In this document: positions 9,650 to 23,500 of the stretch, piece by piece
How positions within the stretch are numbered: the first letter of the stretch is position 1
Layout: every line of letters begins with the position of its first letter
From: Haematobia irritans
Taxonomy: Eukaryota; Arthropoda; Insecta; Diptera; Muscidae
Direction of reading: 5' to 3'
Assembly: GCF_050003625.1 (NCBI RefSeq)
Contig: NC_134397.1
Span: 73,201,551 to 73,265,550 of the forward strand
DNA length: 64,000 nt
Translations under genes and position numbers: made by a program
Notes under the pieces: generated by a model
The model's input: the letters and a program-made list of their open reading frames with translations, nothing else
What the model was told of the DNA's origin: nothing
Databases searched by the model: none

Positions 9650-12611
9650 ATTTTTCGATTTTTTGAGGGTGGTCACGAATTAAAGCCCTTTTCGCTCTAG
9701 GACGCTTAGTTTAGGAGATATGGCCAAAATAAGTTTTTCATATAAAAATTTCAATTTTTTTAGGATTTGGGTGGATTTTTCGATTTTTTGAGGGTGGTCA
9801 CGAATTATCGTCCTTTTCGCTCTAGGACGCTCAGTTTAGGAGATATGACCAAAAGAAGTTTTTCATATAAAAATTTCAATTTTTTTAGGATTTGGGTGGA
9901 TTTTTCAATTTTTTTGATGATGGTCACGAATTAATGTCCTTTTCGCTTTAGGACGCTTAGTTTAGGAGATATGGCCAAAAGAAGTTTTTCATATAAAAAT
10001 TTCAATTTTTTTAGGTTTTGGGTGGATTTTTCAATTTTTTGAGGGTGGTCACGAATTAATGTCCTTTTCGCTTTAGGACGCTTAGTTTAGGAGATATGGC
10101 CAAAAGAAGTTTTTCATATAAAAATTTCAATTTTTTTAGGTTTTGGGTGGATTTTGCAATTTTTTGAGGGTAGTCACGAATTATCGTCCTTTTCGCTCTA
10201 GGACGCTTAGTTTAGGAGATACGGCCAAAAGAAGTTTTTCATATAAAAATTTCAATTTTTTTAGGATTTGGTTGGATTTTTCAATTTTTTGAGGGTGGTC
10301 CCGAATTATCGTCCTTTTCGCTCTAGGACGCTTAGTTTAGGAGATATGGCCAAAAGAAGTTTTTCATATAAAATATTAAATTTTTTAGGTTTTGGGTGGA
10401 TTTTTCGATTGTTTGGGGGTGGTCACGAATTATCGTCCTTTTCGCTCTAGGACGCTTAGTTTGGGAGATATGGCCAAAAGAAGTTTTTCATATAAAAATT
10501 TCAATTTTTTTAGGTTTTGGGTGGATTTTTCAATTTTTTGATGGTGGTCACGAAGTATCGTCCTTTTCACTCTAGGAGGTTTAGTTTAGGAGATATGGCC
10601 AAAAGAAGTTTTTCATATAAAAATTTCAATTTTTTTAGGTTTTGGGAGGATTTTTCAATTTTTTGAGGGTGGTCACGAATTATCGTCCGTTTTGCTGTAG
10701 GATGCTTAGTTTAGGAGATATGGCCAAAAGAAGTTTTTCATATAAAAATTTCAATTTGTTTAGGTTTGGGTGGATTTTTCAATTTTTTTGATGGTGGTCA
10801 CGAATTATCGTCCTTTTCGCTCTAGGACGCTTAGTTTAGGAGATATGGTCAAAAGAAGTTTTTCATATAAAAATTTCAATTTTTTTAGGATTTGGGTGGA
10901 TTTGTCGATTTTGTGAGGGTGGTCACGAATTAAAGCCCTTTTCGCTCTAGGACGCTTAGTTGAGGAGATATGGCCAAAATAAGTTTTTCATATAAAAATT
11001 TAAATTTTTTTAGGATTTGGGTGGATTTTTCGATTTTTTGAGGGTGGTCACGAAGTTTTTCATATAAAAATTTCAATTTTTTTAGGATTTGGGTGGATTT
11101 TTCGATTTTTTGAGGGTGGTCACGAATTATCGTCCTTTTCGCTCTAGGACGCTCAGTTTAGGAGATATGACCAAAAGAAGTTTTTCATATAAAAATTTCA
11201 ATTTTTTTAGGATTTGGGTGGATTTTTCGATTTTTTGAGGGTGGTCACGAATTAAAGCCCTTTTCGCTCTAGGACGCTTAGTATAGGAGATATGGCCAAA
11301 AGAAGTTTTTCATACAAAAATTTCAATTTTTTTAGGATTTGGGTGGATTTTTCGATTTTTTGGGGGTTGTCACGAATTAAAGCCCTTTTCGCTCTAGGAC
11401 GCTTAGTTTAGGAGATATGGCCAAAAGAAGTTTTTCATATAAAAATTTCAATTTTTTTAGGATTTGGGTGGATTTTTCGATTTATTGAGGGTGGTCACGA
11501 ATTAAAGCCCTTTTCGCTCTAGGACGCTTAGTTTAGGAGATATGGCCAAAAGAAGTTTTTCATATAAAAATGTCAATTTTTTTAGGATTTGGGTGGATTT
11601 TTCGATTTTTTGGGGGTGGTCACGAATTAAAGCCCCTTTCGCTCTAGGACGCTTAGTTTAGGAGATATGGCCAAAAGAAGTTTTTCATATAAAAATTTCA
11701 ATTTTATAGGATTTGGGTGGATTTTTCGATTTTTTGGGGGTGGTCCGAATTAAAGCCCTTTTCGCTCTAGGACGCTTAGTTTAGGAGATATGGCCAAAAG
11801 AAGTTTTTCATATAAAAATTTCAATTTTTTAACGATTTGGGTGGATTTTTCGATTTTTTGAGGGTGGTTACGTATTATCGTCCTTTTCGCTCTAGGCCGC
11901 TTAGTTTAGGAGATATGGCCAAAAGAAGTTTTTCATATAAAAATTTCAATTTTTTTAGGATTTGGGTGGATTTGTCGATTTTGTGAGGGTGGTCAGGAAT
12001 TAAAGCCCTTTTCGCTCTAGGACGCTTAGTTTAGGAGATATGGCCAAAAGAAGTTTTTCATATAAAAATTTGATTTTTTTTAGGATTTTGGGTGGATTTT
12101 TCGATTTTTTGAGGGTGTCACGAATTATCGTCCTTTTCGCTCTAGGACGCTTAGTTTAGGAGATATGGCCAAAAGAAGTTTTTCATATAAAAATTTGGGT
12201 GGATTTTTCGATTTTTTGAGGGTGGTCACGAATTATCGTCCTTTTCGCTCTAGGACGCTTAGTTTAGGAGATATGACCAAAAGAAGTTTTTCATATAAAA
12301 ATTTCAATTTTTTTTAGGATTTGGGTGGAGTTTTCGACTTTTTGAGGGTGGTCACGATTTAAAGCCCTTTTCGCTCTAGGACGCTTAGTTTAGGAGATAT
12401 GGCCAAAAGAAGTTTTTCATAGACAAATTTCAATTTTTTAGGATTTGGGTGGATTTTTCGATTTTTTGAGGGTGGTTACGTATTATCGTCCTTTTCGCTC
12501 TAGGACGCTTAGTTTAGGAGATATGGCCAAAATAAGTTTTTCATATAAAAATTTCAATTTTTTTAGGATTTGGGTGGATTTTTCGATTTTTTGAGGGTGG
12601 CCACGAATTAT
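9650..12611 (+). repeat. Satellite, transition block
   Basis: The second type, AATTAAAGCCC, first appears at about 9679 and becomes frequent here, while CGATTTTTTG replaces CAATTTTTTG. Includes a truncated unit near 11050 (GGTCACGAAGTTTTTCATAT) where about 80 bases are missing. It marks the change from the old left edge to the more homogeneous interior. Confidence 0.75.
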
Positions 12612-15172
12612 CGTCCTTTTCGCTCTAGGACGCTTAGTTTAGGAGATATGGCCAAAAGAAGTTTTTCATATAAAAATTTGGGTGGATTTTTCGATTTTTT
12701 GAGGGTGGCCACGAATTAAAGCCCTTTTCGCTCTAGTACGCTTAGTTTAGGAGATATGGCCAAAAGAAGTTTTTCATATACAAATTTCAATTTTTTAGGA
12801 TTTGGGTGGATTTTTCGATTTTTTGAGGGTGGGCACGAATTATCGTCCTTTTCGCTCTAGGACGCTTAGTTTAGGAGATATGGCCAAAATAAGTTTTTCA
12901 TATAAAAATTTCAATTTTTTTAGGATTTGGGTGGATCTTTCGATTTTTTGAGGGTGGTCACGAATTATCGTCCTTTTCGCTCTAGGACGCTTAGTTTAGG
13001 AGATATGGCCAAAAGAAGTTTTTCATATAAAAATTTCAATTTTTTTAGGATTTGGGTGGATGTTTCGATTTTTTCATGGTGGTCACGAATTAAATCCCTT
13101 TTCGCTCTAGGACGCTTAGTTTAGGCGATATGGCCAAAAGAAGTTTTTCATATAAAAATTTCAATGTTTTTAGGATTTGGGTGGATTTTTCGATTTTTTG
13201 GGGGTGGTCACGAATTAAAGCCCCTTTCGCTCTAGGACGCTTAGTTTAGGAGATATGGCCAAAAGAAGTTTTTCATATAAAAATTTAAATTTTTTTAGGA
13301 TTTGGGTGGATTTTTCGATTTTTTGGGGGTGGTCACGAATTAAAGCCCTTTTCGCTCTAGGACGCTTAGTTTAGGAGATATGGCCAAAAGAAGTTTTTCA
13401 TATAAAAATTTCAATTTTTTTAGGATTTGGGTGGATTTTTCGATTTTTTGAGGGTGGTTACGTATTATCGTCCTTTTCGCTCTAGGACGCTTAGTTTAGG
13501 AGATATGGCCAAAAGAAGTTTTTCATATAAAAATTTCAATTTTTTTAGGATTTGGGTGGATTTGTCGATTTTGTGAGGGTGGTCACGAATTAAAGCCCTT
13601 TTCGCTCTAGGACGCTTAGTTTAGGCGATATGGCCAAAAGAAGTTTTTCATATAAAAATTTCAATGTTTTTAGGATTTGGGTGGATTTTTCGATTTTTTG
13701 GGGTGGTCAGGAATTAAAGCCCTTTTCGCTCTAGGACGCTTAGTTTAGGAGATATGGCCAAAAGAAGTTTTTCATATAAAAATTTGAATTTTTTTAGGAT
13801 TTTGGGTGGATTTTTCGATTTTTTGAGGGTGGTCACGAATTATCGTCCTTTTCGCTCTAGGACGCTTAGTTTAGGAGATATGGCCAAAAGAAGTTTTTCA
13901 TATAAAAATTTGGGTGGATTTTTCGATTTTTTGAGGGTGGCCACGAATTAAAGCCCTTTTCGCTCTAGTACGCTTAGTTTAGGAGATATGGCCAAAAGAA
14001 GTTTTTCATATACAAATTTCAATTTTTTAGGATTTGGGTGGATTTTTCGATTTTTTGAGGGTGGGCACGAATTATCGTCCTTTTCGCTCTAGGACGCTTA
14101 GTTTAGGAGATATGGCCAAAATAAGTTTTTCATATAAAAATTTCAATTTTTTTAGGATTTGGGTGGATCTTTCGATTTTTTGAGGGTGGTCACGAATTAT
14201 CGTCCTTTTCGCTCTAGGACGCTTAGTTTAGGAGATATGGCCAAAAGAAGTTTTTCATATAAAAATTTCAATTTTTTTAGGATTTGGGTGGATGTTTCGA
14301 TTTTTTCATGGTGGTCACGAATTAAATCCCTTTTCGCTCTAGGACGCTTAGTTTAGGCGATATGGCCAAAAGAAGTTTTTCATATAAAAATTTCAATGTT
14401 TTTAGGATTTGGGTGGATTTTTCGATTTTTTGGGGGTGGTCACGAATTAAAGCCCCTTTCGCTCTAGGACGCTTAGTTTAGGAGATATGGCCAAAAGAAG
14501 TTTTTCATATAAAAATTTAAATTTTTTTAGGATTTGGGTGGATTTTTCGATTTTTTGGGGGTGGTCACGAATTAAAGCCCTTTTCGCTCTAGGACGCTTA
14601 GTTTAGGAGATATGGCCAAAAGAAGTTTTTCATATAAAAATTTCAATTTTTTTAGGATTTGGGTGGATTTTTCGATTTTTTGAGGGTGGTTACGTATTAT
14701 CGTCCTTTTCGCTCTAGGACGCTTAGTTTAGGAGATATGGCCAAAAGAAGTTTTTCATATAAAAATTTCAATTTTTTTAGGATTTGGGTGGATTTGTCGA
14801 TTTTGTGAGGGTGGTCACGAATTAAAGCCCTTTTCGCTCTAGGACGCTTAGTTTAGGCGATATGGCCAAAAGAAGTTTTTCATATAAAAATTTCAATGTT
14901 TTTAGGATTTGGGTGGATTTTTCGATTTTTTGGGGTGGTCAGGAATTAAAGCCCTTTTCGCTCTAGGACGCTTAGTTTAGGAGATATGGCCAAAAGAAGT
15001 TTTTCATATAAAAATTTGAATTTTTTTAGGATTTTGGGTGGATTTTTCGATTTTTTGAGGGTGGTCACGAATTATCGTCCTTTTCGCTCTAGGACGCTTA
15101 GTTTAGGAGATATGGCCAAAAGAAGTTTTTCATATAAAAATTTGGGTGGATTTTTCGATTTTTTGAGGGTGG
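12612..15172 (+). repeat. Tandem higher-order repeat, 1,232-bp period
   Basis: Segment 12612-13940 matches 13844-15172 at an offset of 1,232. The match is longer than the offset, so it is a true tandem. Shared rare markers: CTCTAGTACGC at 12731 and 13963, GTGGATCTTTCG at about 12930 and 14162, ATTTTTTCATGG at about 13070 and 14302. The period equals ten monomers with a few shortened units. Confidence 0.85.
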
Positions 15173-17119
15173 TCACGAATTATCGTCCTTTTCGCTCTAG
15201 GACGCTTAGTTTAGGAGATATGACCAAAAGAAGTTTTTCATATAAAAATTTCAATTTTTTTAGGATTTGGGTGGAGTTTTCGACTTTTTGAGGGTGGTCA
15301 CGATTTAAAGCCCTTTTCGCTCTAGGACGCTTAGTTTAGGAGATATGGCCAAAAGAAGTTTTTCATATAAAAATTTGGGTGGATTTTTCGATTTTTTGAG
15401 GGTGGCCACGAATTATCGTCCTTTTCGCTCTAGGACGCTTAGTTTAGGAGATATGGCCAAAAGAAGTTTTTCATATAAAAATTTGGGTGGATTTTTCGAT
15501 TTTTTGAGGGTGGTCACGAATTATCGTCCTTTTCGCTCTAGGACGCTTAGTTTAGGAGATATGACCAAAAGAAGTTTTTCATATAAAAATTTCAATGTTT
15601 TTAGGATTTGGGTGGATTTTTCGATTTTTTGGGGGTGGTCACGAATTAAAGCCCCTTTCGCTCTAGGACGCTTAGTTTAGGAGATATGGCCAAAAGAAGT
15701 TTTTCATATAAAAATTTAAATTTTTTTAGGATTTGGGTGGATTTTTCGATTTTTTGGGGGTGGTCACGAATTAAAGCCCTTTTCGCTCTAGGACGCTTAG
15801 TTTAGGAGATATGGCCAAGAGAAGTTTTTCATATAAAAATTTCAATTTTTTTAGGATTTGGGTGGATTTTTCGATTTTTTGAGGGTGGTTACGTATTATC
15901 GTCCTTTTCGCTCTAGGACGCTTAGTTTAGGAGATATGGCCAAAAGAAGTTTTTCATATAAAAATTTCAATTTTTTTAGGATTTGGGTGGATTTGTCGAT
16001 TTTGTGAGGGTGGTCACGAATTAAAGCCCTTTTCGCTCTAGGACGCTTAGTTTAGGCGATATGGCCAAAAGAAGTTTTTCATATAAAAATTTCAATGTTT
16101 TTAGGATTTGGGTGGATTTTTCGATTTTTTGGGGTGGTCAGGAATTAAAGCCCTTTTCGCTCTAGGACGCTTAGTTTAGGAGATATGGCCAAAAGAAGTT
16201 TTTCATATAAAAATTTGAATTTTTTTAGGATTTTGGGTGGATTTTTCGATTTTTTGAGGGTGGTCACGAATTATCGTCCTTTTCGCTCTAGGACGCTTAG
16301 TTTAGGAGATATGGCCAAAAGAAGTTTTTCATATAAAAATTTGGGTGGATTTTTCGATTTTTTGAGGGTGGTCACGAATTATCGTCCTTTTCGCTCTAGG
16401 ACGCTTAGTTTAGGAGATATGACCAAAAGAAGTTTTTCATATAAAAATTTCAATTTTTTTAGGATTTGGGTGGAGTTTTCGACTTTTTGAGGGTGGTCAC
16501 GATTTAAAGCCCTTTTCGCTCTAGGACGCTTAGTTTAGGAGATATGGCCAAAAGAAGTTTTTCATATACAAATTTCAATTTTTTAGAATTTGGGTGGATT
16601 TTTCGATTTTTTGAGGGTGGTTACGTATTATCGTCCTTTTCGCTCTAGGACGCTTAGTTTAGGAGATATGGCCAAAAGAAGTTTTTCATATAAAAATTTC
16701 AATTTTTTTAGGATTTGGGTGGATTTTTCGATTTTTTGAGGGTGGCCACGAATTATCGTCCTTTTCGCTCTAGGACGCTTAGTTTAGGAGATATGGCCAA
16801 AAGAAGTTTCTCATATAAAAATTTGGGTGGATTTTTCGATTTTTTGAGGGTGGCCACGAATTATCGTCCTTTTCGCTCTAGGACGCTTAGTTTCGGAGAT
16901 ATGACCAAAAGAAGTTTTTCATATAAAAATTTCAATTTTTTTAGGATTTGGGTGGATTTTTCGAATTTTTGAGGGTGGTCACGAATTAAAGCCCTTTTCG
17001 CTCTAGGACGCTTAGTTTAGGAGATATGGCCAAAAGAAGTTTTTCATATACAAATTTCAATTTTTTAGGATTTGGGTGGATTTTTCGATTTTTTGAGGGT
17101 GGGCACGAATTATCGAACT
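15173..17119 (+). repeat. Satellite block related to both neighbouring duplications
   Basis: Contains further partial copies of the preceding unit (the monomer with AAAAATTTGAATTTTTTTAG recurs at 14986 and 16185, offset 1,199) and several 108-bp short monomers in succession (15345-15530, 16790-16860). ATGGCCAAGAGAAG at 15811 recurs at 20682. Confidence 0.7.
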
Positions 17120-20100
17120 TTTCGCTCTAGGACGCTTAGTTTAGGAGATATGGCCAAAAGAAGTTTTTCATATAAAAATTTAAATTTTTTTAGGATTTGG
17201 GTGGATTTTTCGATTTTTTGGGGGTGGTCACGAATTAAAGCCCTTTTCGCTCTAGGACGCTTAGTTTAGGAGATATGGCCAAAAGAAGTTTTTCATATAA
17301 AAATTTCAATTTTTTTAGGATTTGGGTGGATTTTTCGATTTTTTGAGGGTGGTTACGTATTATCGTCCTTTTCGCTCTAGGACGCTTAGTTTAGGAGATA
17401 TGGCCAAAAGAAGTTTTTCATATAAAAATTTCAATTTTTTTAGGATTTGGGTGGATTTGTCGATTTTGTGAGGGTGGTCACGAATTAAAGCCCTTTTCGC
17501 TCTAGGACGCTTAGTTTAGGAGATATGGCCAAAAGAAGTTTTTCATATAAAAATTTCAATGTTTTTAGGATTTGGGTGGATTTTTCGATTTTTTGGGGTG
17601 GTCAGGAATTAAAGCCCTTTTCGCTCTAGGACGCTTAGTTTAGGAGATATGGCCAAAAGAAGTTTTTCATATAAAAATTTGAATTTTTTTAGGATTTTGG
17701 GTGGATTTTTCGATTTTTTGAGGGTGGTCACGAATTATCGTCCTTTTCGCTCTAGGACGCTTAGTTTAGGAGATATGGCCAAAAGAAGTTTTTCATATAA
17801 AAATTTGGGTGGATTTTTCGATTTTTTGAGGGTGGTCACGAATTATCGTCCTTTTCGCTCTAGGGCGCTTAGTTTAGGAGATATGACCAAAAGAAGTTTT
17901 TCATATAAAAATTTCAATTTTTTTAGGATTTGGGTGGAGTTTTCGACTTTTTGAGGGTGGTCACGATTTAAAGCCCTTTTCGCTCTAGGACGCTTAGTTT
18001 AGGAGATATGGCCAAAAGAAGTTTTTCATATAAAAATTTGGGTGGATTTTTCGATTTTTTGAGGGTGGCCACGAATTATCGTCCTTTTCGCTCTAGGACG
18101 CTTAGTTTCGGAGATATGACCAAAAGAAGTTTTTCATATAAAAATTTCAATTTTTTTAGGATTTGGGTGGATGTTTCGATTTTTTTATGGTGGTCACGAA
18201 TTAAAGCCCTTTTCGCTCTAGGACGCTTAGGTTAGGCGATGTGGCCAAAAGAAGTTTTTCATATAAAAATTTCAATGTTTTTAGGATTTGGGTGGATTTT
18301 TCGATTTTTTGGGGGTGGTCACGAATTAAAGCCCCTTTCGCTCTAGGACGCTTAGTTTAGGAGATATGGCCAAAAGAAGTTTTTCATATAAAAATTTAAA
18401 TTTTTTTAGGATTTGGGTGGATTTTTCGATTTTTTGGGGGTGGTCACGAATTAAAGCCCTTTTCGCTCTAGGACGCTTAGTTTAGGAGATATGGCCAAAA
18501 GAAGTTTTTCATATAAAAATTTCAATTTTTTTAGGATTTGGGTGGATTTTTCGATTTTTTGAGGGTGGTTACGTATTATCGTCCTTTTCGCTCTAGGACG
18601 CTTAGTTTAGGAGATATGGCCAAAAGAAGTTTTTCATATAAAAATTTCAATTTTTTTAGGATTTGGGTGGATTTGTCGATTTTGTGAGGGTGGTCACGAA
18701 TTAAAGCCCTTTTCGCTCTAGGACGCTTAGTTTAGGCGATATGGGCAAAAGAAGTTTTTCATATAAAAATTTCAATGTTTTTAGGATTTGGGTGGATTTT
18801 TCGATTTTTTGGGGTGGTCAGGAATTAAAGCCCTTTTCGCTCTAGGACGCTTAGTTTAGGAGATATGACCAAAAGAAGTTTTTCATATAAAAATTTCAAT
18901 TTTTTTAGGATTTGGGTGGAGTTTACGACTTTTTGAGGGTGGTCACGATTTAAAGCCCTTTTCGCTCTAGGACGCTTAGTTTAGGAGATATGGCCAAAAG
19001 AAGTTTTTCATATAAAAATTTGGGTGGATTTTTCGATTTTTTGAGGGTGGCCACGAATTATCGTCCTTTTCGCTCTAGGACGCTTAGGAGATATGGCCAA
19101 AAGAAGTTTCTCATATAAAAATTTGGGTGGATTTTTCGATTTTTTGAGGGTGGCCACGAATTATCGTCCTTTTCGCTCTAGGACGCTTAGTTTCGGAGAT
19201 ATGACCAAAAGAAGTTTTTCATATAAAAATTTCAATTTTTTTAGGATTTGGGTGGATTTTTCGAATTTTTGAGGGTGGTCACGAATTAAAGCCTTTTCGC
19301 TCTAGGACGCTTAGTTTAGGAGATATGGCCAAAAGAAGTTTTTCATATACAAATTTCAATTTTTTAGGATTTGGGTGGATTTTTCGATTTTTTGAGGGTG
19401 GGCACGAATTATCGTCCTTTTCGCTCTAGGACGCTTAGTTTAGGAGATATGGCCAAAATAAGTTTTTCATATAAAAATTTCAATTTTTTTAGGATTTGGG
19501 TGGATTTTTCGATTTTTTGAGGGTGGTCACGAATTATCGTCCTTTTCGCTCTAGGACGCTTAGTTTAGGAGATATGGCCAAAAGAAGTTTTTCATATAAA
19601 AATTTCAATTTTTTTAGGATTTGGGTGGATTTTTCGATTTTTTGAGGGTGGCCACGAATTAAAGCAATTTTCGCTCTAGGACGCTTAGTTTAGGAGATAT
19701 GGCCAAAAGAAGTTTTTCATATAAAAATTTCAATTTTTTTAGGATTTGGGTGGATTTTTCGATTTTTTGAGGGTGGCCACGAATTATCGTCCTTTTCGCT
19801 CTAGGACGCTTAGTTTAGGAGATTTGGCCAAAAGAAGTTTCTCATATAAAAATTTGGGTGGATGTTTCGATTTTTTTATGGTGGTCACGAATTAAAGCCC
19901 TTTTCGCTCTAGGACGCTTAGTTTAGGCGATATGGCCAAAAGAAGTTTTTCATATAAAAATTTCAATGTTTTTAGGATTTGGGTGGATTTTTCGATTTTT
20001 TGGGGGTGGTCACGAATTAAAGCCCCTTTCGCTCTAGGACGCTTAGTTTAGGAGATATGGCCAAAAGAAGTTTTTCATATAAAAATTTAAATTTTTTTAG

Positions 20101-20338
20101 GATTTGGGTGGATTTTGCGAATTTTTGGGGGTGGTCACGAATTAAAGCCCTTTTCGCTCTAGGACGCTTAGTTTAGGAGATATGGCCAAAAGAAGTTTTT
20201 CATATAAAAATTTCAATTTTCTTAGGATTTGGGTGGATTTTTCGATTTTTTGAGGGTGGTTACGTATTATCGTCCTTTTCGCTCTAGGACGCTTAGTTTA
20301 GGAGATATGGCCAAAAGAAGTTTTTCATATAAAAATTT
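17120..20338 (+). repeat. 3.2-kb segmental duplication, copy 1 (offset 3,407)
   Basis: Matches 20527-23745 with very few differences. Markers: ATGGGCAAAAGAAG at 18741 and 22148, the shortened GCTTAGGAGATATGG at about 19083 and 22490, GAATTAAAGCCTTTTCGC (two bases lost) at about 19283 and 22690, GGAGATTTGGCC at about 19820 and 23227. Confidence 0.88.
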
Positions 20339-20526
20339 CAATGTTTTTAGGATTTGGGTGGATTTTTCGATTTTTTGGGGGTGGTCACGAATTAAAGCCC
20401 CTTTCGCTCTAGGACGCTTAGTTTAGAAGATATGGCCAAAAGAAGTTTTTCATATAAAAATTTAAATTTTTTTAGGATTTGGGTGGATTTTGCGATTTTT
20501 TGGGGGTGGTCACGAATTAAAGCCCC

Positions 20527-23500
20527 TTTCGCTCTAGGACGCTTAGTTTAGGAGATATGGCCAAAAGAAGTTTTTCATATAAAAATTTAAATTTTTTTAG
20601 GATTTGGGTGGATTTTTCGATTTTTTGGGGGTGGTCACGAATTAAAGCCCTTTTCGCTCTAGGACGCTTAGTTTAGGAGATATGGCCAAGAGAAGTTTTT
20701 CATATAAAAATTTCAATTTTTTTAGGATTTGGGTGGATTTTTCGATTTTTTGAGGGTGGTTACGTATTATCGTCCTTTTCGCTCTAGGACGCTTAGTTTA
20801 GGAGATATGGCCAAAAGAAGTTTTTCATATAAAAATTTCAATTTTTTTAGGATTTGGGTGGATTTGTCGATTTTGTGAGGGTGGTCACGAATTAAAGCCC
20901 TTTTCGCTCTAGGACGCTTAGTTTAGGCGATATGGCCAAAAGAAGTTTTTCATATAAAAATTTCAATGTTTATAGGATTTGGGTGGATTTTTCGATTTTT
21001 TGGGGTGGTCAGGAATTAAAGCCCTTTTCGCTCTAGGACGCTTAGTTTAGGAGATATGGCCAAAAGAAGTTTTTCATATAAAAATTTGAATTTTTTTAGG
21101 ATTTTGGGTGGATTTTTCGATTTTTTGAGGGTGGTCACGAATTATCGTCCTTTTCGCTCTAGGACGCTTAGTTTAGGAGATATGGCCAAAAGAAGTTTTT
21201 CATATAAAAATTTGGGTGGATTTTTCGATTTTTTGAGGGTGGTCACGAATTATCGTCCTTTTCGCTCTAGGGCGCTTAGTTTAGGAGATATGACCAAAAG
21301 AAGTTTTTCATATAAAAATTTCAATTTTTTTAGGATTTGGGTGGAGTTTTCGACTTTTTGAGGGTGGTCACGATTTAAAGCCCTTTTCGCTCTAGGACGC
21401 TTAGTTTAGGAGATATGGCCAAAAGAAGTTTTTCATATAAAAATTTGGGTGGATTTTTCGATTTTTTGAGGGTGGCCACGAATTATCGTCCTTTTCGCTC
21501 TAGGACGCTTAGTTTCGGAGATATGACCAAAAGAAGTTTTTCATATAAAAATTTCAATTTTTTTAGGATTTGGGTGGATGTTTCGATTTTTTTATGGTGG
21601 TCACGAATTAAAGCCCTTTTCGCTCTAGGACGCTTAGGTTAGGCGATATGGCCAAAAGAAGTTTTTCATATAAAAATTTCAATGTTTTTAGGATTTGGGT
21701 GGATTTTTCGATTTTTTGGGGGTGGTCACGAATTAAAGCCCCTTTCGCTCTAGGACGCTTAGTTTAGGAGATATGGCCAAAAGAAGTTTTTCATATAAAA
21801 ATTTAAATTTTTTTAGGATTTGGGTGGATTTTTCGATTTTTTGGGGGTGGTCACGAATTAAAGCCCTTTTCGCTCTAGGACGCTTAGTTTAGGAGATATG
21901 GCCAAAAGAAGTTTTTCATATAAAAATTTCAATTTTTTTAGGATTTGGGTGGATTTTTCGATTTTTTGAGGGTGGTTACGTATTATCGTCCTTTTCGCTC
22001 TAGGACGCTTAGTTTAGGAGATATGGCCAAAAGAAGTTTTTCATATAAAAATTTCAATTTTTTTAGGATTTGGGTGGATTTGTCGATTTTGTGAGGGTGG
22101 TCACGAATTAAAGCCCTTTTCGCTCTAGGACGCTTAGTTTAGGCGATATGGGCAAAAGAAGTTATTCATATAAAAATTTCAATGTTTTTAGGATTTGGGT
22201 GGATTTTTCGATTTTTTGGGGTGGTCAGGAATTAAAGCCCTTTTCGCTCTAGGACGCTTAGTTTAGGAGATATGACCAAAAGAAGTTTTTCATATAAAAA
22301 TTTCAATTTTTTTAGGATTTGGGTGGAGTTTACGACTTTTTGAGGGTGGTCACGATTTAAAGCCCTTTTCGCTCTAGGACGCTTAGTTTAGGAGATATGG
22401 CCAAAAGAAGTTTTTCATATAAAAATTTGGGTGGATTTTTCGATTTTTTGAGGGTGGCCACGAATTATCGTCCTTTTCGCTCTAGGACGCTTAGGAGATA
22501 TGGCCAAAAGAAGTTTCTCATATAAAAATTTGGGTGGATTTTTCGATTTTTTGAGGGTGGCCACGAATTATCGTCCTTTTCGCTCTAGGACGCTTAGTTT
22601 CGGAGATATGACCAAAAGAAGTTTTTCATATAAAAATTTCAATTTTTTTAGGATTTGGGTGGATTTTTCGAATTTTTGAGGGTGGTCACGAATTAAAGCC
22701 TTTTCGCTCTAGGACGCTTAGTTTAGGAGATATGGCCAAAAGAAGTTTTTCATATACAAATTTCAATTTTTTAGGATTTGGGTGGATTTTTCGATTTTTT
22801 GAGGGTGGGCACGAATTATCGTCCTTTTCGCTCTAGGACGCTTAGTTTAGGAGATATGGCCAAAATAAGTTTTTCATATAAAAATTTCAATTTTTTTAGG
22901 ATTTGGGTGGATTTTTCGATTTTTTGAGGGTGGTCACGAATTATCGTCCTTTTCGCTCTAGGACGCTTAGTTTAGGAGATATGGCCAAAAGAAGTTTTTC
23001 ATATAAAAATTTCAATTTTTTTAGGATTTGGGTGGATTTTTCGATTTTTTGAGGGTGGCCACGAATTAAAGCAATTTTCGCTCTAGGACGCTTAGTTTAG
23101 GAGATATGGCCAAAAGAAGTTTTTCATATAAAAATTTCAATTTTTTTAGGATTTGGGTGGATTTTTCGATTTTTTGAGGGTGGCCACGAATTATCGTCCT
23201 TTTCGCTCTAGGACGCTTAGTTTAGGAGATTTGGCCAAAAGAAGTTTCTCATATAAAAATTTGGGTGGATGTTTCGATTTTTTTATGGTGGTCACGAATT
23301 AAAGCCCTTTTCGCTCTAGGACGCTTAGTTTAGGCGATATGGCCAAAAGAAGTTTTTCATATAAAAATTTCAATGTTTTTAGGATTTGGGTGGATTTTTC
23401 GATTTTTTGGGGGTGGTCACGAATTAAAGCCCCTTTCGCTCTAGGACGCTTAGTTTAGGAGATATGGCCAAAAGAAGTTTTTCATATAAAAATTTAAATT

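Larger units (their letters stand above)
5351..9650 (+). repeat. Satellite, diverged left block
   Basis: Monomers mostly carry the ATCGTCC type at positions 88-94 and TTTCAATTTTTTGA at positions 60-72, where most of the array has TTTCGATTTTTTGA. GCATATTTAAGG and GCTTAGTTTAGG versions are mixed. Single-monomer local duplications are visible, e.g. two successive monomers at about 8460-8700 sharing the shortened AGGATTTGGATTTTTC, and a pair with GTTGTCCATATAAAAA at about 8230-8370. Divergence is clearly higher than to the right. Confidence 0.8.
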
